Shown here: positions 17,120 through 27,100 of the stretch, one piece after another
Layout of the letters: each line of letters opens with the position of its first letter
How positions within the stretch are numbered: the stretch's first letter is position 1
Source: Mesonia sediminis
Lineage (GTDB): Bacteria; Bacteroidota; Bacteroidia; Flavobacteriales; Flavobacteriaceae
NCBI RefSeq assembly: GCF_042684705.1
Contig: NZ_JBHULZ010000041.1
Span: 558,001-622,000 of the forward strand
Reading direction: 5' to 3'
DNA length: 64,000 nucleotides
Notes under the pieces: generated by a model
Seen by the model: the letters and a program-made list of their open reading frames with translations, nothing else
Databases searched by the model: none
Told to the model about the DNA's origin: nothing
Position numbers and translations under genes: made by a program

Positions 17120-17832
17120 AAATAAAAATCTTGTACTAGCTTTTTATAGGCTTGGGTGTATTGATGCCTTTTGGTCTCTATAGTCAACTCGTCTTTTTCT
17201 GGTGTTTGCACGGAGGTGAAACCAAACTGTAGCAAACAGCGTTTGATGGGACTGTTTTTATTCCCTTTTACGAAAGTTACTTTCTGTATATGCAGTTGCT
17301 CTGCTTCCGCGAAAGCGAGGAAAGCCTCATAATGTTTAAACGGAATAATGGTGCAAAAAATACCCTCTTCTGAAAGTAATTGGGAAGTGTGTTTTAATAA
17401 CTCTTGAAAAGGAAGAGCATCTGTAAAACGGGCTTGGTTGCGCGGGGTATTTTTTGATTTGTAGTTTTCTTCATAAAACGGCGGATTACTCACAATCAAA
17501 TCATAAGTATCGTCTATTTCGGCTGCAAATTCATCTAAGCTAACGTGATAACAAAAAAGTCGGTCGTTCCAATGGCTGGCTTCAAAATTATCGACACACT
17601 GTTCATAAGCATTTGCTTCGATTTCAATGGCGTCTATGATTTCTGCGTGGCTTCGTTGTGCTAGCATCAAAGCGATAACGCCGGTGCCTGCCCCAATATC
17701 GAGTATAGAAAAAGGGTTTTGGGAAATGCTTGCCCAAGCACCCAGCAATACGCCATCTGTGCCAATTTTCATAGCACAGCGATCTTGCGCGACACTAAAT
17801 TCTTTAAATATAAATGCTTTTTCGGGGTTCAT
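17110..17832 (-). CDS. tRNA1(Val) (adenine(37)-N6)-methyltransferase, TrmN6/YfiC family
   Basis: 240 residues. A Rossmann-fold SAM methyltransferase with motif I ILDIGAGTGVIALMLAQR (about 43-60) and the amino-methylating motif IV SNPPFYEEN (about 125). The N-terminal FKEFSVAQDRCAMKIGTDGVLLGAWA is characteristic of YfiC/TrmN6, which makes m6A37 in tRNA-Val. It follows rimM on the same strand with a 39-bp gap, a common tRNA/ribosome maturation grouping. Its 3' end overlaps the remains of the CPBP pseudogene. Confidence 0.85.
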   Translation of the reverse strand: MNPEKAFIFKEFSVAQDRCAMKIGTDGVLLGAWASISQNPFSILDIGAGTGVIALMLAQRSHAEIIDAIEIEANAYEQCVDNFEASHWNDRLFCYHVSLDEFAAEIDDTYDLIVSNPPFYEENYKSKNTPRNQARFTDALPFQELLKHTSQLLSEEGIFCTIIPFKHYEAFLAFAEAEQLHIQKVTFVKGNKNSPIKRCLLQFGFTSVQTPEKDELTIETKRHQYTQAYKKLVQDFYLKM

Positions 17833-17871
17833 ACGCTTTGCGGTTAAGTTTATAAATCCGCTTTAAGCGAA

Positions 17872-18396
17872 TTACAAATACAAATCTAATAAACCGGGAG
17901 GAGTTTCTAGATGTATTTTTTTATTGACCTTGTCTACCTGCTTCAAGAAATGATCGTGAATAGGAACTAAGATTTCTTTACCTTGAAAGGAGATTTCGAA
18001 CAGGGCTTGAGCGGTGGTATCATTTACACCCGTAATCTTACCTATAGGCCCCAATTGATTGTCGATTACCTCAAAACCAATGATTTCGTGATAGTAAAAC
18101 TGGTCCTCTTTTAATTCGGGTAAAAAACTTAGAGGGAGGTATACTTCTTTTTTTAGCAAGGCATCGGCATCTTCCTCGTTATTCACGTCTTCTAATTTGA
18201 GGCGTAGCAGCTGACTTTTTTGTAGGGAAGATTTTTCAATAAAAAATGGAATCAATCGCTTGTGTTTTTCTACAAGGATTGATTCCATTTCAAGGAAACT
18301 TTCGGGATCATCGGTGTCTAGTTTAACCAGTACCTCTCCCTTAAAACTAAATTTACTTACGATTTTGCCTACATAAAAACAATCTTCTTTACGCAT
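17872..18396 (-). CDS. rimM: Ribosome maturation factor RimM
   Basis: 174 residues: N-terminal RimM beta-barrel (DCFYVGKIVSKFSFKGEVLVK, LKLEDVNNEEDADALLKKEVYLP) and C-terminal PRC-barrel (EIIGFEVIDNQLGPIGKITG, ILVPIHDHFLKQVD). It assists assembly of the 30S head and binds S19. It starts 18 bp after rpsP, the usual bacterial order rpsP-rimM. Confidence 0.93.
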   Translation of the reverse strand: MRKEDCFYVGKIVSKFSFKGEVLVKLDTDDPESFLEMESILVEKHKRLIPFFIEKSSLQKSQLLRLKLEDVNNEEDADALLKKEVYLPLSFLPELKEDQFYYHEIIGFEVIDNQLGPIGKITGVNDTTAQALFEISFQGKEILVPIHDHFLKQVDKVNKKIHLETPPGLLDLYL

Positions 18397-18413
18397 ACCG
18401 TAAGCAAGTAAAA

Positions 18414-18956
18414 TTAATCTTCTTTAGTCTCTTCTGTTTCTTCGCTAGCCTCTTCGGCCTGAGCTTCTGCTTCGGCAGCCTTTGCAGCAGCTTCTGCTTC
18501 ATCTGCAGCTGCTTTTGCTTCTGCTTCGCGCTTCTCATTCACCTCTTTTTCTGCAGCAAGCGCTTGAGCTTTAGCTTCTTGGTCGGCTTTTGAGATAGAA
18601 TCTTTTTTGGCATCGATACGGTTTGCTTTATCTTCTAACCAAGCGTTGAATTTCTTCTCTGCTTCTTCTTCGGTTAAAGCACCTTTACGAACACCTACCA
18701 TTAAATGGTTTTTTAATAAAGCACCTTTGTAAGAAAGAATGTTTCTTGCTGTGCTTGTGGGTTGAGCTCCGTTTTGAAGCCATTCTACAGCTTTGTCTAC
18801 GTTTAATTCGATAGTAGCCGGATTAGAAACCGGGTTGTAAATACCAATTTTTTCTAAGTATTTACCATCTCTTTTAGCACGCGCATCTGCTGCAACGATC
18901 CAGTAAAAAGGTTTACCTTTTTTACCGTGTCTTTGTAATCTTATTTTTACTGACAT
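18414..18956 (-). CDS. rpsP: 30S ribosomal protein S16 with long Ala/Glu-rich C-terminal extension
   Basis: The first ~85 residues are a standard S16 (MSVKIRLQRHGKKGKPFYWIV, YLEKIGIYNP). The usual bacterial protein ends soon after; here it runs to 180 residues with a highly charged, alanine-rich, probably helical tail (EAKAAADEAEAAAKAAEAEA) that is common in Bacteroidota S16. First gene of rpsP-rimM-trmN6. The 5' leader holds a short GAGGT/ACCTC hairpin. Confidence 0.95.
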   Translation of the reverse strand: MSVKIRLQRHGKKGKPFYWIVAADARAKRDGKYLEKIGIYNPVSNPATIELNVDKAVEWLQNGAQPTSTARNILSYKGALLKNHLMVGVRKGALTEEEAEKKFNAWLEDKANRIDAKKDSISKADQEAKAQALAAEKEVNEKREAEAKAAADEAEAAAKAAEAEAQAEEASEETEETKED

Positions 18957-19002
18957 AAAAATTAAATTTTGAGGTTCTCGACCTCGATTATTAATAATTC
19001 GG

Positions 19003-19010
19003 CAAAGATA
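19003..19010 (-). promoter_or_regulatory. Candidate -7 element for the rpsP operon
   Basis: TATCTTTG on the minus strand, a full match to TAnnTTTG, 46 bp upstream of the rpsP start. A -33 TTG is not obvious. The region is shared with the divergent lipoprotein gene. Confidence 0.5.
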
Positions 19011-19056
19011 CGAGATATTTTTTTTCTGCGATTAATTTAGTTCTTAATTTTTATTA

Positions 19057-19064
19057 TAAATTTG
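19057..19064 (+). promoter_or_regulatory. Candidate -7 element for the divergent lipoprotein gene
   Basis: TAAATTTG on the plus strand, a full match to TAnnTTTG, 26 bp before the ATG at 19091. No -33 TTG at consensus spacing. Confidence 0.45.
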
Positions 19065-19090
19065 CAGGTGTACCCAATAACTTTAAACTT

Positions 19091-19762
19091 ATGAAAAAAT
19101 TTTTCTTACTTAATTTAATGGCTTTGTTTTTAGTGAGCTGTGGCGATGATGTAGAATCTAATGCTCCTTCTATTCAAGGAGAATTAGAAGGCGTCTTTTT
19201 TAGAACCTCTACTTCTTATGCTGATGTAGCTACCGATAATTCACTGCAAATTGTGGGGAACACAGCCGATGAAACCATTACTTTAAACACAGAGAATTTT
19301 AAAGTTGGTAATTACTTGATTACACCAGAGGGTAGAAATTCGGCTAGTTTTATGACTTTTGACGGAGAGTTCTTTACCACCTCAGAAGCTAACGGTGAGG
19401 GAATGATTAGTATTACGCGAAGCGAAAATGGTAGTGTTTCAGGTGAGTTTTACTTCAATGCCATATCTGAAATAGATGGAGATACGCTAAACTTTTCTAA
19501 AGGTTATTTCTTTGAGGTTCCTTTTACTAGTGTAGGAGGAGGAGAACAGCCAGGTCCAGAACCTAGCCTTACCTGCGAAGAAGCGCAAACTACATCAAAC
19601 CAATCTAGAGTATTATTTGAAAATACCAACCCTAATAATCCAAATTACTCCGCCATTTGCCAGCAGTATGCGGTGGCCTTAGAGCAAGAAAAAGCAGCTT
19701 GTGGGGATGAAGATGGTAGTATTCAAGATAAAATAGATGCGCTTCCTTGTTCGGCTCAATAG
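19091..19762 (+). CDS. Lipoprotein of unknown function, DUF6252-like beta-strand domain
   Basis: 223 residues. A signal peptide with lipobox (LMALFLVSC, Cys-17, then GDD) makes it a lipoprotein. The middle consists of alternating strands (ITLNTENFKVGNYLITPEG, GMISITRSENGSVSGEFYF, GYFFEVPF) resembling the DUF6252 group of Bacteroidota surface lipoproteins; that resemblance is from memory of the pattern, not a search. A Pro/Gly linker leads to a C-terminal ~60-residue Cys-containing domain (four Cys: LTCEEAQ, AICQQY, AACGDED, LPCSAQ), likely paired in disulfides. Monocistronic with its own terminator. Confidence 0.65.
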   Translation: MKKFFLLNLMALFLVSCGDDVESNAPSIQGELEGVFFRTSTSYADVATDNSLQIVGNTADETITLNTENFKVGNYLITPEGRNSASFMTFDGEFFTTSEANGEGMISITRSENGSVSGEFYFNAISEIDGDTLNFSKGYFFEVPFTSVGGGEQPGPEPSLTCEEAQTTSNQSRVLFENTNPNNPNYSAICQQYAVALEQEKAACGDEDGSIQDKIDALPCSAQ

Positions 19763-19788
19763 AATATTTCGCAATTATTAAAAGTTAT

Positions 19789-19816
19789 AAAACCTCCACT
19801 TGGAGGTTTTTTTTGT
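19789..19816 (+). terminator. Rho-independent terminator of the lipoprotein gene
   Basis: Ten-bp perfect stem (AAAACCTCCA / TGGAGGTTTT) with a two-base apex (effective loop a little larger), then a run of T. 27 bp past the stop codon. Confidence 0.92.
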
Positions 19817-20211
19817 GTTTTTTTTAAAACCAAAATTAGCCACTAGCAGGCTAAACATTTGTATTGGAGAAGTAGAGGCCGCTTGGCAATCTTATTAATG
19901 ACAAAATGATAAGTGCGTTATGAACCATGAAAAAAGCTCCCTTTATGGGAGCTTTGCCGTGTTTAACAGCGCGCCCCCACGCTAGATAAACACCAAATTT
20001 ATTTTAAAACACTAAAGTTTTATTTTGAGCTTTGGGAAAAATACTTTAGCTAGCTAAAAAACATTTTTGGCAGCTGTAATATATTCTCGGCTCTTGTACA
20101 AACTTATAAATTTGTTTGGGAGCGAGGATTTTTTAGGCATAGACAAATAATAGACAAGTTTGTTTTTTTTATAAGTTGCTTGCTGTGAGTTGAATACAGG
20201 TCTATTTTTTG
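19817..20211. other. Intergenic stretch without a recognisable gene
   Basis: I find no supported coding frame or RNA gene here. The only structure seen is a minus-strand terminator-like hairpin at 19930-19953 (AAAGCTCCC / GGGAGCTTT followed on the minus strand by T6), about 260 bp downstream of the TPR regulator gene. The rest is AT-rich with T runs. Confidence 0.5.
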
Positions 20212-22056
20212 TTATAAGTCTAGGATAAAACGGGTAAAGTCAACATCTTTTTCAAGATTGAATTTCTTTTTTAAACGGTATTTTCTTGTAATTACACTCT
20301 GAGGTGTGATGCTTAAAGCCTTAGCAATTTCTTTATTGGATAGGTTGATACGAATCAAGGCGCAAAAGTCAATTTGAGAGCTTGTGATAGCAGGATAATG
20401 CGCTTTTAATTGTTGGATGAAATCAGGGTTTAGGGCGATAAACTTATCTTTAATGATAGCCCAATAATCTTCGGCTTTATCAGTATTTCCTAAATGGATT
20501 AATAGCTGCTGTTGTGTTTCCTTATCTAATCTGTAGATGGCTTTGGAGTATTTTTGTTGTACCTGATTAAACTTTGCGGCCAAAGCTAAAATTTCGGATT
20601 TTTGAATCGCCAAGGTTTCTTCAGCTTTCTTTTTTTCTGTTTTTACTGCTTCTAAATCCTTGTTTAATTTTTTGGCTTTGGTGTCAGCTTGGCTTAAGGC
20701 GGCACCTGCTTTTTTCTGTCCGATTTTATATCGATAAAAATAATATGCGCTGCCCAATAGTAGCAAAGTTCCCAATCCTAGTAATAGATAAATGCGATAG
20801 GTGGACGAGGCTAGGTTTTTTTCGAGGGTTTTATTCTCTTCCAGTTTGTCTTGAAAAGCTAAACTTTCATAAAAATGCTGTTTGGCTAATTCATCGTTTC
20901 GATCATTTAACGAATCCTGAAGACTTAAAGTGCGTAAAAGCAATTTATTGTAGGTCTCTTTGTTGCTTCTGAGATAATCTTTTGCTTGTATATAAAATTT
21001 GATCTTTGATTTTATGCCAAATTGCTGTTGCGGATTGTTTTTTTCGTAATCTAAAACCCATAAGGCAAATGCAGTGGCTTCTTCTTTTAAGTTTTCTGAC
21101 TCGAGTAAACTCATATACCTACGTGCAACATGATAAAGGCGTTCATTGATAGGATTCCATTCCTTGTTGAAAATTGAACGATAAATGCCAAGTGCTCGCT
21201 CCGAATCGCCTAAATAGGTAAAATATTTGGCCCTCAACTCATCATGGTAGTCCAAAATATTAGAGTGACCAAATTCTACTATTTTTGGGTGACTAAGGCT
21301 CAATAAAGAATCGGCTAAGGCAAGCTGACCGGTTTCTAGATAAGAGTGACTCAAATTGAGGCTTCCTAGGTAATAGGTGTCGAGTAGTTCATTGGCCTTT
21401 AAACGTGGGAGGGTTGCTTTAAATTCGGCAATAGCCAAATCTTGCATGTTTAATCGCCTATACAAGTTTGCTAAATTGTGATATTCGATAGGCACTTGCC
21501 TGAAAGTAAGCTCATTTGCTTCAATGGTGGCAATCACTTTCTTTTGAAAGTTTAAAGCGGTTTTGTAATCTTCTAAGCGGGCGTATGTGACAGATTTAAC
21601 GGCTTTGAGTAAAGATACGGACTTAAAGTCTTTTCGGTTTTTTGCTGTTTTGATAGCCTCATCGGCTAGTTTTAAAGCTTCAGCATACTGGCCGTTATGA
21701 TTATACATAACAGCTAAGTTATTTAGCATTTTTGGATACCGAGCCGAATTGGAGTCTATAAAAACAAGGTTTTGCTTAAAATGATAAATTGCAGAGTCTA
21801 ATTTACTCTTTATCGAATAGTAAGTGCCGTTAAGTAGATGATTAGAGGCGCGCAGGCTATCGGGCCAAAAGCGTTCACCTACAAGTTGTAAACTGTCTAA
21901 GATGGGTTTGACTTCATCGGGTTGAGAAAAGAGTTTTTGAAATTGAGATAATTGATATTGGTGTATCCGCTGAGCTTCATCATGGCTTAGATTTTGAGCA
22001 TGAGAAGACAGGCTTAAGACGAATGAAATTAGGATAGTTAGGTAGTGGGGCTTCAT
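20212..22056 (-). CDS. Membrane-bound TPR protein with C-terminal LuxR/HTH DNA-binding domain
   Basis: 614 residues from the Met at 22056 (MKPHYLTILISFVLSLSSHAQ, a good signal peptide); five more residues are possible upstream. About 390 residues of tetratricopeptide repeats lie in the periplasm (for example NNLAVMYNHNGQYAEALKLA). One transmembrane helix follows near 425-445 (IYLLLGLGTLLLLGSAYYF), then a coiled coil rich in Lys/Glu, then a helix-turn-helix of LuxR type (INLSNKEIAKALSITPQSV). This layout is a one-piece transmembrane regulator frequent in Flavobacteriia. Target genes are unknown; no adjacent gene is co-oriented. Confidence 0.8.
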   Translation of the reverse strand: MKPHYLTILISFVLSLSSHAQNLSHDEAQRIHQYQLSQFQKLFSQPDEVKPILDSLQLVGERFWPDSLRASNHLLNGTYYSIKSKLDSAIYHFKQNLVFIDSNSARYPKMLNNLAVMYNHNGQYAEALKLADEAIKTAKNRKDFKSVSLLKAVKSVTYARLEDYKTALNFQKKVIATIEANELTFRQVPIEYHNLANLYRRLNMQDLAIAEFKATLPRLKANELLDTYYLGSLNLSHSYLETGQLALADSLLSLSHPKIVEFGHSNILDYHDELRAKYFTYLGDSERALGIYRSIFNKEWNPINERLYHVARRYMSLLESENLKEEATAFALWVLDYEKNNPQQQFGIKSKIKFYIQAKDYLRSNKETYNKLLLRTLSLQDSLNDRNDELAKQHFYESLAFQDKLEENKTLEKNLASSTYRIYLLLGLGTLLLLGSAYYFYRYKIGQKKAGAALSQADTKAKKLNKDLEAVKTEKKKAEETLAIQKSEILALAAKFNQVQQKYSKAIYRLDKETQQQLLIHLGNTDKAEDYWAIIKDKFIALNPDFIQQLKAHYPAITSSQIDFCALIRINLSNKEIAKALSITPQSVITRKYRLKKKFNLEKDVDFTRFILDL

Positions 22057-22071
22057 AGTTTTAAATGCCAC

Positions 22072-22442
22072 AAAAGTAAAAAATATCCGATTAATGATGC
22101 ATTTTAAGTTTATTATTTTGTAATTTTTAAAACAATGGTGCTTTTGTTAGGATGAATGTGAACTTTTTTTAGATTTATATATGACTAAGAATTTATTCTT
22201 GATCTATCCTTAAAACTCAATTAAGAGGAGTAAGAAGAACTGAATTCTTCCTGTATAGACTTGAAAAATTATTTGCTTAAAAACCCAGAAAATGGTCTTG
22301 ATCCAAAATGTCCTTGATCCTTTATCAGCCCTAAACTAAAAAAAGCCTCTCCTTAAAAGAAAGGAAAAGCTCTTCATTGGTTTAACTACTTAAACCGAGA
22401 TGCCAAACAATTGCTTGACATACACAACACAACTTCGCAAAA
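22072..22442. other. Intergenic stretch, nothing supported
   Basis: The region between the TPR regulator and tRNA-Asp carries no recognisable gene. At about 22340-22378 there is an imperfect hairpin (AAGCCTCTCCTT with AAGGAAAAGCTC) followed by T on the minus strand, a weak terminator candidate. Confidence 0.45.
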
Positions 22443-22474
22443 AAAAGCCTCAATGAAAATTGAAGCTTTTTTTA
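22443..22474 (-). terminator. Terminator of tRNA-Asp
   Basis: Stem AAGCTTCAAT / ATTGAGGCTT (one mismatch) with a 4-nt loop, then T7 on the minus strand, directly 3' of the tRNA. Confidence 0.8.
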
Positions 22475-22477
22475 TTG

Positions 22478-22551
22478 CGGTCTGGACGAGACTCGAACTC
22501 GCGACCCCCTGCGTGACAGGCAGGTATTCTAACCAACTGAACTACCAGACC
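22478..22551 (-). tRNA. tRNA-Asp (GTC)
   Basis: 74 nt. The acceptor stem GGTCTGG pairs with CCAGACC, the discriminator base is G, the D arm is AGTTCAGTTGGTTAGA, the anticodon loop is CTGTCAC giving anticodon GTC, and the T arm is GCGAGTTCGAGTCTCGT. The 3' CCA is not encoded. Confidence 0.97.
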
Positions 22552-22688
22552 GTAACTCATTTTTTAGACTTTGTTTTGTCTGTATTGCGCTTCTTCAAAG
22601 CTTCAGCGCAATTGCGAGTGCAAATATAAGTGCTTTTATGGTTCGTGCAAAAAAAAACACAGCTTTTTTTATATTTTTTTTAATAAAA

Positions 22689-23618
22689 TCATTTAAAGCC
22701 TTGTCGTTCAATTAAATAAGTAATCAGTATTTTTTGCAGATCTTTTTGAATATCTACAGTTTGGTACTGTATCTTGTTTTTTAAACACATTTGTTTAAAC
22801 AAATTCTGGTAACTTTTCATCTGTTGGCGATAGGCTTCCTGTAATTGAGAGGGGTAAACCGCCAATTCCTCACCGGTTTCTACATCGATAAATTTTTTAG
22901 GGGTATCTTCAAAGTCAAAATCCATTTCTTTTGAGCCATCTAATGTATGAAAAACCACAAGTTCGTGTTTATTGTGATTCAAATGACGTAAAGCAGCCAG
23001 GAGTTGTTCTTGGTCTTCATGGGCTTGTAATAAATCGGTAAAGAGAAATATCAAGGAACGACGTTTTACCTTTTCGGCAATTTGATGTAAAACCTCATAG
23101 GTGGCGGTTTTTTTGCGGCTTGAGGTAGGGGTAAGCATGTGTTCCAACTGATGTAAAAGCAGTTGAAAATGCCGTTCACTTCCTTTCTCAGGCAGGTAAA
23201 AATCGTAGGCATCGCTGTAAAGACTAAGTCCCATAGCGTCGCGTTGTTTCTTAAATAATTGCATTAAAGATGCTGTAGCTAAGGCTGCAAATCCTATTTT
23301 ATTATACGCTCTTAAACTTTGCTTTTTTAAAGCCGGATAGTGCATGGAGCTCGATTGATCAATGATTACGTGACAACGCAAATTGGTCTCTTCTTCATAC
23401 TTTTTGGTGTATAACCTATCGGTTTTGGCATAGAGTTTCCAATCGATGTGTTTGGTGCTCTGCCCAGGATGGTAAAGCGTATGTTCGGCAAACTCGGCTG
23501 AAAAGCCGTGAAACGGACTCGCATGTAGCCCCGATATAAAGCCTTCAACTACTTTTTTAGCCAGCAAATCTAGACGCCCAAAACCGGGCCCGTTTTGTAT
23601 CTGTTCTTGTAAATTCAT
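22689..23618 (-). CDS. DUF58 domain protein (von Willebrand A-like, MoxR-associated type)
   Basis: 309 residues. The DUF58 core HPGQSTKHIDWKLYAKTDRL lies at about 50-70, followed by a vWA-like fold with partial MIDAS DQSSSMHYP near 90-98 and FLFTDLLQ around 198. Family members usually work beside a MoxR AAA+ ATPase in metal-centre insertion or envelope stress; no moxR is seen in this window, so it is either encoded elsewhere or just absent. It lies downstream of trxA on the same strand but a terminator separates them. Confidence 0.82.
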   Translation of the reverse strand: MNLQEQIQNGPGFGRLDLLAKKVVEGFISGLHASPFHGFSAEFAEHTLYHPGQSTKHIDWKLYAKTDRLYTKKYEEETNLRCHVIIDQSSSMHYPALKKQSLRAYNKIGFAALATASLMQLFKKQRDAMGLSLYSDAYDFYLPEKGSERHFQLLLHQLEHMLTPTSSRKKTATYEVLHQIAEKVKRRSLIFLFTDLLQAHEDQEQLLAALRHLNHNKHELVVFHTLDGSKEMDFDFEDTPKKFIDVETGEELAVYPSQLQEAYRQQMKSYQNLFKQMCLKNKIQYQTVDIQKDLQKILITYLIERQGFK

Positions 23619-23638
23619 AGCCCAACAATTTAATAAAA

Positions 23639-23676
23639 ATAAAAAAGGTCTAGCCGATAAGCTAAACCTTTTTTAT
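23639..23676 (-). terminator. Terminator of trxA
   Basis: Stem AAAAAGGTcTAGC / GCTAaACCTTTTT with a six-base loop, ending in T on the minus strand, 17 bp after the thioredoxin stop codon. The plus strand also ends in T6, so it may act both ways. Confidence 0.8.
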
Positions 23677-23692
23677 GAATTAAAGATAAAAA

Positions 23693-24010
23693 TTATAAAA
23701 GCTCGTCAATTGCTTTAGTGTAAGTATCTTTTGGAGAAACTCCTACTTGTCTTCCTACTAATTCCCCTTTGTTAAAAACTAAAACGGTAGGTATATTTCT
23801 TACACCATACTTAGCAGCAAACTCTGTATTTGCATCTACGTCTACCTTTCCAACAACTGCTTTCCCTTCATATTCTTTACTGATTTCATCAATTACAGGT
23901 CCAACCATTCTACAAGGTCCACACCAAGCTGCCCAGAAATCAACCAATACGGGTTTGTCGCTATTTAATACTTTTTCTTCAAAATTTGCGTCTGTAAGTT
24001 CTAATGCCAT
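23693..24010 (-). CDS. trxA: Thioredoxin
   Basis: 105 residues, full-length classic thioredoxin with active site WCGPCRM at about 31-37, buried Asp in VLVDFWAAWC and the cis-Pro motif RNIPTVLVF. Reduces protein disulfides in the cytoplasm using thioredoxin reductase, which is not the FNR-like gene at 13.3 kb. A minus-strand TAAATTTG at 24033-24040 is a possible -7 element. Confidence 0.96.
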   Translation of the reverse strand: MALELTDANFEEKVLNSDKPVLVDFWAAWCGPCRMVGPVIDEISKEYEGKAVVGKVDVDANTEFAAKYGVRNIPTVLVFNKGELVGRQVGVSPKDTYTKAIDELL

Positions 24011-24184
24011 AATTTATATTTTTGTTGTTCTACAAATTTAGTCAATATTTTTATGTTTTCCCTACACCTTCTAAATTAGATTTTCCAATAGTCGTATGTG
24101 CTTTATCAATACTAAAAACTAGAGGACCTCAGCCATTGAGAGGCGGGTTGATATTCTTTTATACAAAGTAAATCAGCTTGACTT

Positions 24185-27100
24185 CTATTGCACTTTAAAA
24201 TGCATATCTTTTGCTTTTAAACTATCGAGTAATTCTCTATTGATGCTTACTTTTCGACTCCTACTGGGCATTTGTAATTTAATTTTTTCTTTCAGTTCAT
24301 AAACGATGAAGTTGATGTGCTTATCACCAACTTGTGCCGTGGTGAGTTGATCTAAATAGTCGATGGTATTTTCGTTTAACTGATCGATATCGAGCTGTAT
24401 GCTAATTTTCTTGGATAGATCTGGTAATACATCTTGAAGTTGTTTAAACATATTAAATTGTATTCGCGGATCTCCCTTTTTTCCGGTTTCCCGATTGGTC
24501 CAGCCTTCTTTTACAAACAGACGGATGAACACAAAGTTATTGGGCAATAAAAAATGCCTGAACTTTAGGTATTCCTCACCAAATATTTTGAATTCATAAG
24601 AACCGTCATAATCTTCAACGGTAAAAATACCCCAACCTTTACCTGTCTTACTTGTGCGATGTTGAACTTCGCCACTTACAATTCCACCTATGCAGAGTTC
24701 TTTATTTACATAATATTCTAAGTGTTCTAATTTGTTCAGCGAAGCATTACAAAAATATTTTAATTCCCACTTAAAATCATCTAGTGGATGTCCAGAAATG
24801 TAAATTCCCACCACCTCGCGTTCTTTTTTCAATTTCTCCATGGTACCCCAAGGTTCGCATGGCGGCACTTCAGGCTCGGGAATCTGTACCTCGCTGGCTT
24901 CGCCAAATAGACTCACCTGAGCAGAATTTTGATTTTCTTGAAACTTGGCAGCGTATTTAATCACTTTTTCTAAAAAACTAATACCGTCTCCGGGGTCGTG
25001 AAAATATTGTGCTCTATGCGTGCCGCCAAAACTGTCAAACCCGCCAGCCAAAGCTAGGTTCTCAAAGGCTTTTTTATTGGCTGCTCGTAAATCAATGCGT
25101 TTGGCCATATCAAAAATAGATCTATAAGCACCATCTTTTTTACGGTTGTCTACAATGGTTTTTACCGCTCCGGCACCCACTCCTTTTACAGCTCCCATGC
25201 CAAAGCGAATTGCGTTTTGTTTGTTTACCGAAAACTTATAGTAAGATTCATTCACATCTGGACCCAATACGGCTAATTTCATACGCTGACACTCTTCCAT
25301 AAAGAAGGTTATGTCTTTGATGTTATTCATATTATTAGATAAAACCGCTGCCATATATTCGGCCGGGTAATGCGCTTTCAGATAGGCCGTTTGGTAGGCG
25401 ATCCAGGCATAGCAAGTAGAGTGCGACTTGTTAAAGGCGTAACTAGCAAAGGCTTCCCAGTCTTTCCAAATTTTCTCAAGCGTTTCCTGCGGATGTCCGT
25501 TAGAGGCACCGCCGTCCATAAATTTAGGCTTTAGGAGTTCGAGTTGGGCAAAAATCTTTTTCCCCATCGCCTTTCGCAATTTATCGGCTTCACCTTTAGA
25601 GAAGTTGGCTAGTTTTTGCGAGAGCAACATCACCTGCTCTTGGTAAACCGTAATTCCGTAGGTTTCTTTCAGGTACTCTTCCATATCGGGCAGGTCATAA
25701 GTAATTTCCTGCCGCCCGTGCTTACGGTCGATAAAATCAGGAATGTACTCCATAGGTCCTGGGCGGTACAAAGCGTTCATGGCAATGAGATCTTCAAACA
25801 CGGTGGGTTTCAAGTTCTTCATATGCTTTTGCATCCCAGGTGATTCATATTGAAACACCCCGATGGTTTCTCCGCGTTGAAACAGTTCATAGGTTTTTTG
25901 ATCGTCAAGCGGAAAATTTTCTGGGTCGAGATCTATATTGTGTCTTCCTTTTACAATTTTTACCGTGTCTTTGATCAGCGTAAGCGTCTTTAACCCCAAG
26001 AAATCCATCTTCAATAAGCCAGCATCTTCAACCACCGAGTTATCAAATTGGGTGACATATAAATCGGAATCTTTGGCTAGCGAAACGGGAACGTGATTGG
26101 TGATATCACTTGGGGTGATAATAACCCCACAAGCGTGAATACCGGTGTTTCTAACCGATCCTTCCAAGGTGCGCGCTAGGTTTACGGTTTCGGCCTCTAA
26201 GTCGTTACCGGCGGCAATATCAAAGAGCGATTTTATTTTTTCTACATCCTCACTGCGGTATTTTTTAGCAACTCCTTTTTCGTCTAAAGCAAATATTTTA
26301 TACAGCTTAGACATATCGGGTACCAGCTTGGCAATTCTATCGGCTTCAGATAAAGGTAAATCCAATACCCTTGCCGTATCTCGAATAGACGATTTGGCGG
26401 CCATAGTACCGTAAGTGATTATTTGCGCAACTTGGTTGGCACCGTATTTATTGATTACATAGTCCATCACACGACCGCGACCCTCATCATCAAAATCAAT
26501 ATCAATATCGGGCATACTCACTCGATCAGGGTTTAGGAAACGCTCAAAAAGCAAGTCGTATTTAATAGGGTCTATATTGGTAATTTTAAGGCAATAAGCA
26601 ACCGCACTACCGGCTGCCGATCCTCGTCCCGGGCCCACCGAAACGTCCATATTTCGGGCTTCACGAATAAAATCTTCTACAATTAAGAAATATCCGGGAT
26701 AACCGGTTTTTTCAATTACCGATAGTTCAAAATCAAGTCGCTCGCTTATTGATTCGGTAATTTCACCATAACGTTCTTTGGCGCCTTGGTAGGTGAGGTG
26801 ACGCAAATAAGCATTTTCTCCACGCTTTTTATGATCTATCTCATCTTGTGGGTCTTTGAATTCATCGGGTATATCAAAAGCAGGTAACAAAACGTCACGA
26901 GCAAGACCAAAGGGGGTTACCTTATCTACAATCTCTTGGGTGTTGCTTATGGCTTCGGGTATATCTTTAAAGAGATCTTTCATCTCTTCGGCGCTCTTAA
27001 AATAATATTCTTGGTTGGGCAGGCCATACCTATAGCCACGTCCTCGACCTATGGGTGTCGATTGTTTTTCACCATCTTTTACACAGAGTAAAATATCGTG

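Noticed and set aside
22411..22629. Plus-strand open frame across the tRNA-Asp gene
   Set aside because: It is antisense to a clear tRNA and its terminator.
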